A DNA stretch of 6,468 bases from JBCDBH01 sp039184055 (GTDB lineage: Bacteria > Acidobacteriota > Thermoanaerobaculia > Multivoradales > J023): assembly GCA_039184055.1 (NCBI GenBank), contig JBCDBH010000337.1, forward strand, positions 1-6,468. Reading direction: 5' to 3'. A program made the translations under genes and the position numbers. Shown piece after piece: positions 1-6,335 of the stretch. Numbering within the stretch: position 1 is the stretch's first letter; every line of letters starts with the position of its first letter. The notes below the pieces were generated by a model that had not been told where the DNA came from, searched no databases, and saw only the letters and a list, made by a program, of their open reading frames with translations.

Positions 1-786
1 GAGCACCCGCAAGGTCTCGAAAAGGGTGTGCTCGGCGCCGCCCCGCGCCAAAAACGGCACGGTGACCACCAACGGGATTCGGGTGTCGGTCTCGGCCACC
101 GGTCGTGGCGGTGGCATGCCGACATCGATCGCCAGCTGGGCGGGAAGAGGATCGCGACTGCGGTACGGACCACGCCGCCGTCCGCTGACCCGACGACGGA
201 TTTCGGCGGTGCCGTGAGCCTCGGCGTCGATGACGCTCGGGCGCACCCGTTTGATCAGCCGCGCTTCGAGGTTTTCGACCCCGGTGCCTGGCGACCAGCG
301 CCAGGCCGTGGCGCGAAAGAGGGTGAAAGGCAGCAGGCGCGCCGCGTACACCAGATCGATGCCCTCGTCATCCTGGTCGTCGACCGCCGCGCTGTAGATC
401 ACCGCGTCGATCGCTTCGGCGCCGAGCACGGCGGCGACGGTTTCGACGTGGTCGCGATCGAGCGGCGTGTCGAGGTCGGCGATGAGAAAGGCGTCGGCGG
501 GACGGGGCGCCGGGGTGTGACCATGGCGATCACAGCGCCATGTCATATGGCCGTCGCGATCGATGCCGACCGCGATCAAATCGCTCAGGCTCTGGGTGGC
601 GATCCAGGCACGCGCTCGCTCGGGATTGACCGCGGCGTCGAAACGAGCTTCGATCCGCCACGGTCGTTCCCATCGCCGGTCGCGCCAACGCCACCACAGC
701 GGCTTCTTCTTGCCGCGTCGCAGGCTACCGGCGAGACCGCGCACGCGGTGGGCGAGAGCGCTCAGTCGAGGCGTGACGCTGGTCAA
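1..786 (-). CDS. Glycosyltransferase, GT-B type (GT4-like), with long N-terminal extension; 3' end outside window
   Basis: The minus frame is open from 786 to base 1 (262 codons, no stop), so the C-terminal part lies off the window. The last visible residues, about 235-262, read IPLVVTVPFLARGGAEH. This is the first beta-strand and the G-G-A-E loop that begin the acceptor half of GT4/GT1-like enzymes, which transfer sugars from nucleotide-sugar donors at the inner membrane face or in the cytoplasm. The preceding ~235 residues are an extension I do not recognise. It has a basic, Trp-rich start (KKKPLWWRWRDRRWERPWR), then an alternating acidic/hydrophobic section (ADAFLIADLDTPLDRDH), and ends in a basic GRRRGPYRSR linker. 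The start is uncertain. The ATG overlapping the upstream stop (800-798) hits a stop after five codons, so I chose TTG at 786-784, 10 bp after the sulfatase stop; GTG at 744 is possible. Tight spacing suggests co-transcription with the sulfatase upstream. The glycosyltransferase call rests on the short GGAE region; the coding call is firmer. Confidence 0.72.
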   Translation of the reverse strand, partial: MTSVTPRLSALAHRVRGLAGSLRRGKKKPLWWRWRDRRWERPWRIEARFDAAVNPERARAWIATQSLSDLIAVGIDRDGHMTWRCDRHGHTPAPRPADAFLIADLDTPLDRDHVETVAAVLGAEAIDAVIYSAAVDDQDDEGIDLVYAARLLPFTLFRATAWRWSPGTGVENLEARLIKRVRPSVIDAEAHGTAEIRRRVSGRRRGPYRSRDPLPAQLAIDVGMPPPRPVAETDTRIPLVVTVPFLARGGAEHTLFETLRVL

Positions 787-796
787 CGGAGGTCGC

Positions 797-2248
797 TCAT
801 TGAATGTAGCCGAGCGCGCGGAGCTGCTCGATGATCGCGGGATCGAGCGCGCCACCGGCTTCGTCGAAACCACCGATTTCGTCGATCGTCTTCTGCCAGT
901 TGACGAGGGCGTTGCGGAGACGCGCGGCGGTATCGGGTTCCTGCTCGGCGAGATCGACCTGTTCGAGCGGATCGTCACGGAAGGCGTAAAGCTCGACCTC
1001 GTCGGTGCTGACCGTCCAGAAGAGACGGCGATCGCCGAGCGCGATCGCTCGACGGGTCCCGAAGAATGGCGATTCGCTGATCGCCCGATACGGTGGCCGG
1101 TCGCCGCCTCGGAAGAGAGGCAAGAGGCTACGCCCTTCGGCGATCGCGGGAATCGGCAAGCCGACCAGATCGAGCAGCGTCGGCATGACGTCGATGGTCT
1201 CGACCAGATCGTCGACCACCTGGCCCGGGCTCACGTCGAGGACGTCTTCATACGTCGGTGGGAGCCGGAAGATCAGCGGGATCCGGGTGACCGTGGCGTA
1301 GAGCTTTTCGTGCAGTACCGAGCCGTGCTCGCCGAATTCCTCACCGTGATCGGAGATCAGGACGACGATGGCGCGTTCGTCGAGCCCGAGCGTTTCGAGC
1401 TCGGCGAGAAACGAGCCGATCCAATCGTCGACAAAGGCGATCTCGCCGTCGTAGAGGGCCTTGGCCCATTCCATGTCGTTGGGCGGCAGGGTCTTGGGCT
1501 CGTCGGTCCACACCGATTTGCGGATCTCTTCCAAGTATTCGGAGCTGGCGACGAACCCGGGCGTGGGAGGCTCGAGACCTTCGAGAAATTGTCCATATCC
1601 CTCGCGAGCATCGTACGGCGAGTGGGTGTCGTAGGTGTGGACGAGAAGAAAGAACGGTTCGTCGGCGTGGGCGCGGACATAGTCGATGACCTTGGGACCG
1701 ATCGCCGCCAGCCCACCGCCACGACTGTCGTCATAGATATCGAAGCCCTGGTCGTGTCCGAACATGGCGCTCATATAGCCACCGTCGACAAAGCCGGCGG
1801 TTTTCCAGCCGCCAGCGTGAAACGCCTCGGCCAGCGTCGTGGCGGCTTGCGGCACCCGATCCTGATCTTCGATCATGCCGTGGGTGCTCGGATAGAGCGA
1901 GGTCAAGATCGAGGTCTGCGACGGGGGGGTGTTGGGCGCTTGGGAAAACGCCCACTCGAAGCGCACGCCCTCGGCCGCCAGAGCATCCATGTGCTGGCTG
2001 GTGGCGCGATGGTAGCCGTAGGCGCCGAGATGATCGGCGCGCAGGGTGTCGATATCGAGAATGATGACCGGGGGCCGATCACCACCGAGGTCGAGAGCGG
2101 TGGCGTCGCGCGGCTCGGGGGGCGACGCGCAGCCGGTCGCCAGAATCGCCAGGATGACGAGCATCGAGGGCCATGTCGCCCGCGTAGTCGCTACGGGACG
2201 ATGCGACCAGACGCGCGCGTCCATCGGGTGAAGCGGAGAACAGGACAT
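797..2248 (-). CDS. Sulfatase-like lipoprotein (alkaline phosphatase superfamily), Thr at nucleophile position
   Basis: The 483-residue product is a complete single-domain member of the sulfatase/alkaline-phosphatase superfamily. An N-terminal hydrophobic segment ends in a lipobox (LATGC, Cys40), so it is probably exported and lipid-anchored. Visible family blocks are DIDTLRADHLGAYGY (metal ligand Asp67), the nucleophile loop APNTPPSQTSILTSLYPSTHG (Thr107), HTYDTHSPY (His204, His209), ISDHGEEFGEHG (Asp300, His301) and the closing ELYAFRDDPLEQVDLA and LRALGYI blocks. The C-terminal subdomain is therefore intact, unlike the plus-strand relative. Formylglycine sulfatases have Cys or Ser in a C/S-x-P-S/A-R motif. 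Here the site is Thr-Pro-Pro-Ser-Gln, so formylglycine chemistry is not expected. Threonine is the nucleophile in related phosphotransferases such as LtaS and EptA. Substrate is unknown. No clear Shine-Dalgarno is seen before Met1; Met9 (2224) gives a more usual signal-peptide length and is an equal candidate. It is first gene of a probable operon with the glycosyltransferase. Confidence 0.92.
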   Translation of the reverse strand: MSCSPLHPMDARVWSHRPVATTRATWPSMLVILAILATGCASPPEPRDATALDLGGDRPPVIILDIDTLRADHLGAYGYHRATSQHMDALAAEGVRFEWAFSQAPNTPPSQTSILTSLYPSTHGMIEDQDRVPQAATTLAEAFHAGGWKTAGFVDGGYMSAMFGHDQGFDIYDDSRGGGLAAIGPKVIDYVRAHADEPFFLLVHTYDTHSPYDAREGYGQFLEGLEPPTPGFVASSEYLEEIRKSVWTDEPKTLPPNDMEWAKALYDGEIAFVDDWIGSFLAELETLGLDERAIVVLISDHGEEFGEHGSVLHEKLYATVTRIPLIFRLPPTYEDVLDVSPGQVVDDLVETIDVMPTLLDLVGLPIPAIAEGRSLLPLFRGGDRPPYRAISESPFFGTRRAIALGDRRLFWTVSTDEVELYAFRDDPLEQVDLAEQEPDTAARLRNALVNWQKTIDEIGGFDEAGGALDPAIIEQLRALGYIQ

Positions 2249-2810
2249 CGGCGAATCTTAGCCCGTATTGCTCATCAACTTGGAAGAGGGTGAGAAATAC
2301 GTCTCGTGTGCGGGGTGCGAACCCTGGACATGGACTTGGCGACTGGTCGTTTTGGCCGTCTCTCGATTCGATGCAAAACAGGGCTAGCGTCGGTCTCGTC
2401 GACCGGCTATGATCCACGAAGTTATTCGGTGATCTGCACACGTTGATTGAAGAGGTGGATCTCTACGGGGTGTGATCCAGGTGGTCCACACCGTCGAATG
2501 ATCCGAGGGGACGAAAAACTGGTGACGAGCCGCGAGCGCGAGATCGGAATGCCCATGAACGTGGGCATCGGAAACCACGAGAGTGGTCTCGATCCGTGGA
2601 GCTCCGTCGCCACTCCCGACCCGCTCTCGATCGCTCGAAAGACCCGCATCCAAGCTGGAAATCAACGTCGAGGATCCCAATGAGTCCGCTCGAGGATAGA
2701 GGCTTGCAAGACCCCGCCGAGTTCATCCATAATGGCGTCCGTCATCTGATCGCTGGCGCCGCTACGGCAAATACGGCAACGCGCCCTGACACCAACCTGA
2801 AAAGTCGGTG

Positions 2811-2840
2811 TTGCGGCCAATGAGCCGGTCATGCTAGGTT
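2811..2840 (+). promoter_or_regulatory. Possible sigma-70-type promoter for the secreted-protein gene
   Basis: TTGCGG (2811-2816) and TAGGTT (2835-2840) are separated by 18 bp. The -10 element is preceded by TGC, giving an extended -10 arrangement (TGCTAGGTT). It would start transcription near 2847 and leave an untranslated leader of about 138 nt. The match is partial, and the sigma factor preferences of the host are unknown. Confidence 0.28.
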
Positions 2841-2854
2841 CTCATAGAGCGATC

Positions 2855-2875
2855 TACCGCCGGCTGACGGCAGTA
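2855..2875 (+). other. Possible hairpin near the 5' end of the leader RNA
   Basis: TAC-C-GCCG and CGGC-A-GTA can pair as a 4-bp GC stem plus a 3-bp stem separated by a C/A mismatch, with a 5-nt GCTGA loop. If the proposed promoter is right, this sits about 8 nt from the transcript start, a position where hairpins can protect abundant mRNAs from decay. The stem is short and could be chance. Confidence 0.22.
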
Positions 2876-2972
2876 CACCCATGCGTGGCGACCACACGGC
2901 ATCACAAGGCCCCGGCTCGTGAGGTCAGTCCCAACGCGAATAGAGACTGAGCACAACGTGACTCAAGCAATC

Positions 2973-2979
2973 AAGGAGG
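2973..2979 (+). promoter_or_regulatory. Strong ribosome binding site (AAGGAGG) fixing a GTG start
   Basis: AAGGAGG lies 5 nt before GTG 2985-2987 and is a near-perfect complement of the 16S 3' end. It decides the start. The in-frame GTG at 2919 has no such site and would put 22 extra polar residues before the signal peptide. Confidence 0.88.
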
Positions 2980-2984
2980 CCATC

Positions 2985-3653
2985 GTGATTCGCAAGATCC
3001 TGGTACTGGCTGCGGTTTTGACCATCGTGCCCGCCATGGCATCGGCCAACTCGCTCGCCGTCAATGGCACCGCCGCCATCGTCGGTAGCTTCGGCATGGA
3101 AGTCAACTACGACGGCGCCGCTAGTCTGGCGTACGTGCAGAGCGACCACATGACCGACGAGACCGGTGTTCGCATCACCTTCCGTATCGACGCCGGCGGT
3201 CCGACCGCGAACCCCGGTCAGTTCGACTTCGCCGGTTTCCCGGCCAACATCCGCATCATGACGCTGGTCGAGCAGGGTCAGGGCTCGCGTGTCGTGCTCT
3301 TCCTGAAGCCCGGTACGTCCGCTGACACGTGGCGTATGGCCGCCTTCGTCCGCACCGACGCGGGTCCGTTCACCTTCGGTGGTGAGGGTTTCCTCGGTGG
3401 TAACGGTGCCGACTCGTCGGTGACCGTGGTCCTCGAGTGGGCCGCCGCGACCGGCGCTGGCAACAACGATGGCCGCATCTTCGCCAGCAAGACCAACGCC
3501 AACGGTGTCACCACCACGATGTTCGAGCGTAACGACATCGACAACGACACCCACAACCTCGACATCATGCGCTTCGGCTCGCCCTCGACCAACGAGGTCG
3601 GCACCCCGTCGGGCTCGGTGTACCTCGACGAGGTCGTGATCGAGCGTCTGTAA
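2985..3653 (+). CDS. Secreted beta-rich protein, possibly ConA/LamG-like; function unknown
   Basis: The product is 222 residues from the GTG start. Residues 1-21 form a textbook Sec signal peptide (MIRKILVLAAVLTIVPAMASA) with cleavage after A-S-A, leaving about 201 residues with no other membrane segment. The mature part alternates short hydrophobic strands with Gly/Asn/Asp/Thr-rich turns and ends in GSVYLDEVVIERL. Such a 'GxVYxDEVxV' end is common in concanavalin/LamG-like jelly rolls and fits a carbohydrate- or surface-binding role, but no diagnostic motif confirms it. There are no cysteines and no sorting signal. Codon use is narrow: all Arg codons I read are CGC or CGT, Lys is AAG and Asn almost always AAC. 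With the excellent ribosome binding site and strong terminator this implies high expression, for instance as an abundant surface or secreted protein. The next gene, a lipoprotein sulfatase, lies 84 bp downstream beyond the terminator. Confidence 0.85.
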   Translation: MIRKILVLAAVLTIVPAMASANSLAVNGTAAIVGSFGMEVNYDGAASLAYVQSDHMTDETGVRITFRIDAGGPTANPGQFDFAGFPANIRIMTLVEQGQGSRVVLFLKPGTSADTWRMAAFVRTDAGPFTFGGEGFLGGNGADSSVTVVLEWAAATGAGNNDGRIFASKTNANGVTTTMFERNDIDNDTHNLDIMRFGSPSTNEVGTPSGSVYLDEVVIERL

Positions 3654-3687
3654 GCTCGACTGACGTCACCTCAACGTGACGCGTTTG

Positions 3688-3727
3688 ACGATCCCGGTAC
3701 CCGCAAGGGCCGGGATCGTTCTGTTTT
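3688..3727 (+). terminator. Strong rho-independent terminator after the secreted-protein gene
   Basis: A perfect 10-bp stem (ACGATCCCGG 3688-3697 with CCGGGATCGT 3710-3719) continues after a 2-nt bulge into a CCC/GGG stem capped by a GCAA tetraloop. A T-rich tail, TTCTGTTTT, follows (3719-3727). A weaker 6-bp hairpin (CGTCAC 3664-3669 with GTGACG 3676-3681) precedes it. The terminator ends immediately before the ribosome binding site of the next gene. Confidence 0.88.
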
Positions 3728-3731
3728 GGAG
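3728..3731 (+). promoter_or_regulatory. Ribosome binding site (GGAG) selecting ATG 3738
   Basis: GGAG lies 6 nt before ATG 3738 and supports that start over an in-frame TTG at 3726, which would fall inside the terminator tail and before the ribosome binding site. Starting at 3738 also gives a compact lipoprotein signal. Confidence 0.7.
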
Positions 3732-3737
3732 CCCCTG

Positions 3738-6335
3738 ATGCGTATTGTGATCTCTCTTCTTCTGTCTGTGGCGCTGTTCGGCTGTGGTCAAACCCAGCCT
3801 TCTCAGCCAGAGCTCGAAGCGGCTCTCGAAGCGCGTTTGATCGACACCGAACCGGTCGACTATTTCAACGCGGCTTCGGTGGTGGCGACCGAGACGGTCC
3901 AGGCCTGGGCGTTTCCCGAGTCGGTCGCCACGTGGACGATCGACGGAGCGAGCGCGGTCGAGACGACGGATCGAGGCTGGTCGATCCGCTCGACAAGCGA
4001 TCATCCGAGCACCATTTCGCTCGAGACCACGATGGCACCCGCGTCGATCGATCTCGTATCGGTCGAGGCGAGCGGTATCGGTCGGGGTACGTTGCGGCTG
4101 TCCTGGGCGGGAGCGGGTGAGAGCTTCGACGAGCAGCGTCAGGTCGAAGTCGGGATCGGCACCGTGGTGCGGGGCGAGATACGTCGTTATCACCTGAAAT
4201 TGCCGATCCGTGACCAGCCTTCGATCACCCGTCTTCGACTCGATCTGGCGCTCGAACGCAATGCCAAGGTGATGCTCGAATCGATCGTCGCCGGGCGTCG
4301 GGTCGTCGACGAAAGCAAGCTCGCCATGACGATCGGTCAAGCCTGGAAGGTCCCCCTCGGTGACGATATGCGCAACGCATGGGTGACGCTTCCCGGGTTG
4401 GTGCGTGAGAGCACCGTGGCGGTTCCAGAGGATGGCGCGCGTCTCTACGTCGGCTATGGGCGCCAGCCCGATATCGAGGTGCCGACCACCTTTCGGATCT
4501 TCGCGTCGTCGGCGCAGACCTCTGAAGACGAACCACTTTTCGAATCCACCCTCGACAAGACGGGTGAAGGCCGCTGGCATCGCGCGGTGATCGACCTCAG
4601 CGCCTATGCGGGAAGCGAGCTGACGCTACGTTTCGAAACCGATAGCCCGACGATGCTCGATCCACGCGTCGGTTTTCTCGCCTGGGCGCATCCCGAGCTG
4701 CGCAAGGCGGGCGTGGTGGGGAAGGCGAATCTCCTTCTCGTCTCGATCGATACGCTGCGCGCCGAAAATCTGTCGGTCTATGGCTACGAGAGACCGACCT
4801 CGCCGAACCTGGAACGCTGGGCCGCCGAACACGCCACGGTCTTCGAGACGACGGTGGCCTCGGCGCCGTGGACGTTGCCGGCGCACGTATCGATGTTCTC
4901 GGGTCTCGACGCCCATCACCACGGGGTCAATCACGGCAGCCCGGCCCCGAACGATCTGATCATGCTCGCCGAAGTCCTGCGTGCATCGGGCTGGACGACG
5001 GCGGCGATCACCGGCGGTGGCTATGTGCACCCTCAATGGGGGTTCGCCCAGGGTTTCGACTCCTATCGTTCCTTCGGCGAGAAGATGGGATTCGCCGACG
5101 AGCTCGATCACAATCTCGAGCAGGCTTTGGCCTGGCTCGACGAGCACCAGGATCAGCGTTTTTTCCTCTTCTTTCACACCTACGAAGTGCACAATCCCTA
5201 TCGCGCTCGCGAGCCGTATTTTTCCGAGCTGAGCGATCTCGATCCCAAGGGATGGTTTCTTCGTACCAATCGCGAGCGTCTGGGTGCCGACCAGGGGTAT
5301 CTCGACACGCGTTCGTGGACGCTCTTGCGTAGAGGCAAGGTCCATGGCGACGGCAGCCTGCCACCCGAGCTCGAGTCGCTGCCCTACGATCTCTACGACA
5401 GTGGCATCGCCTATACCGATGCCGCCATGGGACGGCTGCTCGGCCATCTCGACGCGCTCGGGGTCGCCGACCAGACGGTCGTGGTGGTCACCGCCGATCA
5501 CGGTGAGATGTTGGGTGAGCACGGCCTGGTCAATCACCTCTATCTCTACGACGAGAATCTGCTCGTACCGCTGATGATCGCCGATCCCACCGGTCGCGGA
5601 GCGGGCGGGCGGGTGAGCACCCAGGTGAGCTCGGTGGACATCGTGCCGACCGTGCTCGACCTGCTCGATCTCGACGCTCCGGCCGGGCTCGACGGTCGCT
5701 CGTTGGCTCCAGCTCTCGACGGCGACCCGCTCGAAGGGTCCGACGAAGCGTGGAGCTATGCCGCCGCGTCGAATTACGGTTTGGGATGGATGCTCTATCC
5801 GCCAGCTGGCGTCGTCTGGCATTCCGGCGCCAACCCGGGCTTTAGTGCGCAGCTATCGATGCGCCCAGAACAAGGCGACGCCTTTATCTATATGACAAAT
5901 GGAGGGAGTGGGTCCGGATTCGGCGTGACAAGCGATATTGGATATGATCTCGCGCTTGATTTCCTTGGTCTTGAGGATGCGCCAAGATCCGGTGACCAAA
6001 CGCCGCTTAAAATTGCCTTCATCGTTATGGCAATTGCGCCCTTTGGATTTGTTTTGGGCGCCGTTCGCGTCTGGCGTCGGCGCGATCAAATTGCCCAACA
6101 TAGCCTTGCTCGGCGGTGGATGGTTACCGGCCTGTGTTGCGTATTCGCGGCTGCCATTGCGTGGGCGCTGCTCGTCTATGTACCGGTGATATTCTTCACC
6201 CCGCTCGATGGCATTGCGTTATTCGTTCCCGACTGGGAACTGTTAATCCGAGCGGTGGCTTATAGCGCGATCGCTTGGGCGCTGGTTCGAATTGGGGTTT
6301 CAATCGTGGCGCAGAAGACGGCGCGATCCATCTAA
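3738..6335 (+). CDS. Large sulfatase-like lipoprotein fused to a serine beta-lactamase-like C-terminus with three membrane helices
   Basis: The product is 865 residues. A lipoprotein signal (MRIVISLLLSVALFGC, lipobox LFGC, Cys16) is followed by about 300 residues of likely beta-sandwich. The second half of this, ~200-325, contains GRWHRAVIDLSAYAGSELTL and resembles galactose-binding-like folds. The sulfatase core covers ~330-680: SIDTLRAENLSVYGY (Asp338), APWTLPAHVSMFSG (Thr379 in place of Cys/Ser, His383 in place of Arg), HTYEVHNPY (His480, His485) and TADHGEMLGEHG (Asp587, His588). The core ends after GRSLAPAL without the usual C-terminal subdomain. From ~679 the protein continues as NYGLGW, WHSGANPGF and MRPEQGDAFIYMTNGG, the end of a class-C beta-lactamase/esterase-like domain with its H-S-G third motif. 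Hydrophobic helices follow at ~759-779, 795-820 and 835-857. It is related to the minus-strand sulfatase. Substrate is unknown, and activity of the truncated core is doubtful. There is no room for a normal promoter after the upstream terminator, so it may depend on read-through. Confidence 0.88.
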   Translation: MRIVISLLLSVALFGCGQTQPSQPELEAALEARLIDTEPVDYFNAASVVATETVQAWAFPESVATWTIDGASAVETTDRGWSIRSTSDHPSTISLETTMAPASIDLVSVEASGIGRGTLRLSWAGAGESFDEQRQVEVGIGTVVRGEIRRYHLKLPIRDQPSITRLRLDLALERNAKVMLESIVAGRRVVDESKLAMTIGQAWKVPLGDDMRNAWVTLPGLVRESTVAVPEDGARLYVGYGRQPDIEVPTTFRIFASSAQTSEDEPLFESTLDKTGEGRWHRAVIDLSAYAGSELTLRFETDSPTMLDPRVGFLAWAHPELRKAGVVGKANLLLVSIDTLRAENLSVYGYERPTSPNLERWAAEHATVFETTVASAPWTLPAHVSMFSGLDAHHHGVNHGSPAPNDLIMLAEVLRASGWTTAAITGGGYVHPQWGFAQGFDSYRSFGEKMGFADELDHNLEQALAWLDEHQDQRFFLFFHTYEVHNPYRAREPYFSELSDLDPKGWFLRTNRERLGADQGYLDTRSWTLLRRGKVHGDGSLPPELESLPYDLYDSGIAYTDAAMGRLLGHLDALGVADQTVVVVTADHGEMLGEHGLVNHLYLYDENLLVPLMIADPTGRGAGGRVSTQVSSVDIVPTVLDLLDLDAPAGLDGRSLAPALDGDPLEGSDEAWSYAAASNYGLGWMLYPPAGVVWHSGANPGFSAQLSMRPEQGDAFIYMTNGGSGSGFGVTSDIGYDLALDFLGLEDAPRSGDQTPLKIAFIVMAIAPFGFVLGAVRVWRRRDQIAQHSLARRWMVTGLCCVFAAAIAWALLVYVPVIFFTPLDGIALFVPDWELLIRAVAYSAIAWALVRIGVSIVAQKTARSI
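5772..6335 (+). other. Beta-lactamase/esterase-like C-terminal fragment plus transmembrane domain, in-frame fusion part
   Basis: This is the 3' part of the large sulfatase gene (residues ~679-865). YGLGWMLYPPAGVVWHSG and the MTNG strand match the last section of serine hydrolases of the class-C beta-lactamase/EstB type. In those proteins HSG or KTG is the third active-site motif. The SxxK nucleophile and YxN motifs belong upstream and are absent here, so this fragment cannot be a hydrolase alone. Some stand-alone members carry similar C-terminal membrane helices. GC from 5881 to 6300 is about 54% by my count, against roughly 70% in 5461-5520 and 5641-5700. Codons such as AAT, ACA, AGT and GGA become common. 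The exact joint is probably within NYGL, which suits both families. Confidence 0.72.

Larger units (their letters stand above)
2249..2984. other. Divergent intergenic region, no supported gene
   Basis: These 736 bp lie between the minus-strand sulfatase and the plus-strand secreted-protein gene, and must contain promoters for both directions. Local GC is lower than in the genes (about 57% in 2341-2400). Several short open frames exist on both strands (for example 2447-2683 plus, 2463-2726 minus). They overlap one another, lack Shine-Dalgarno sequences and give no recognisable protein, so I do not call them. Small structures visible are a 7-bp inverted repeat with a 6-nt loop (2549-2568, ATGCCCA/TGGGCAT) and a pair of 7-bp arms GATCCAC/GTGGATC (2411-2417 and 2455-2461). 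The length is large for a simple promoter region. It could hold a decayed gene or a small RNA, but nothing shows either. Confidence 0.6.

Noticed and set aside
28..834. 268-codon plus-strand open frame
   Set aside because: It lies opposite the minus-strand glycosyltransferase frame, which carries a recognisable GGAE region and follows the sulfatase by 10 bp. The plus translation shows no family features.
563..2293. 576-codon plus-strand open frame opposite the sulfatase
   Set aside because: It is the antisense frame of a clearly conserved sulfatase. The translation is Arg/Gly/Asp-rich with no family motif, as expected of long spurious frames in GC-rich DNA.
2471..2490. Gapped palindrome TGTG-N2-CCA-N2-TGG-N2-CACA resembling a regulator site
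   Set aside because: Only seven of ten base pairs match, a level expected by chance many times in a window this long.
2447..2683. 78-codon plus-strand frame in the intergenic region
   Set aside because: No Shine-Dalgarno, a TTG start, overlapping frames of similar length on the other strand and no recognisable protein.
2881..2922. 13-codon leader ORF (ATG 2881) in the proposed 5' leader
   Set aside because: No ribosome binding site and no run of regulatory codons; most likely chance.
2919..2984. GTG 2919 as start of the secreted-protein gene
   Set aside because: It has no Shine-Dalgarno and would bury the signal peptide behind 22 polar residues. GTG 2985 has AAGGAGG at 5 nt.
4626..5822. 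398-codon minus-strand open frame
   Set aside because: It is antisense to the catalytic core of the plus-strand sulfatase; the translation has no motif and no ribosome binding site supports it.
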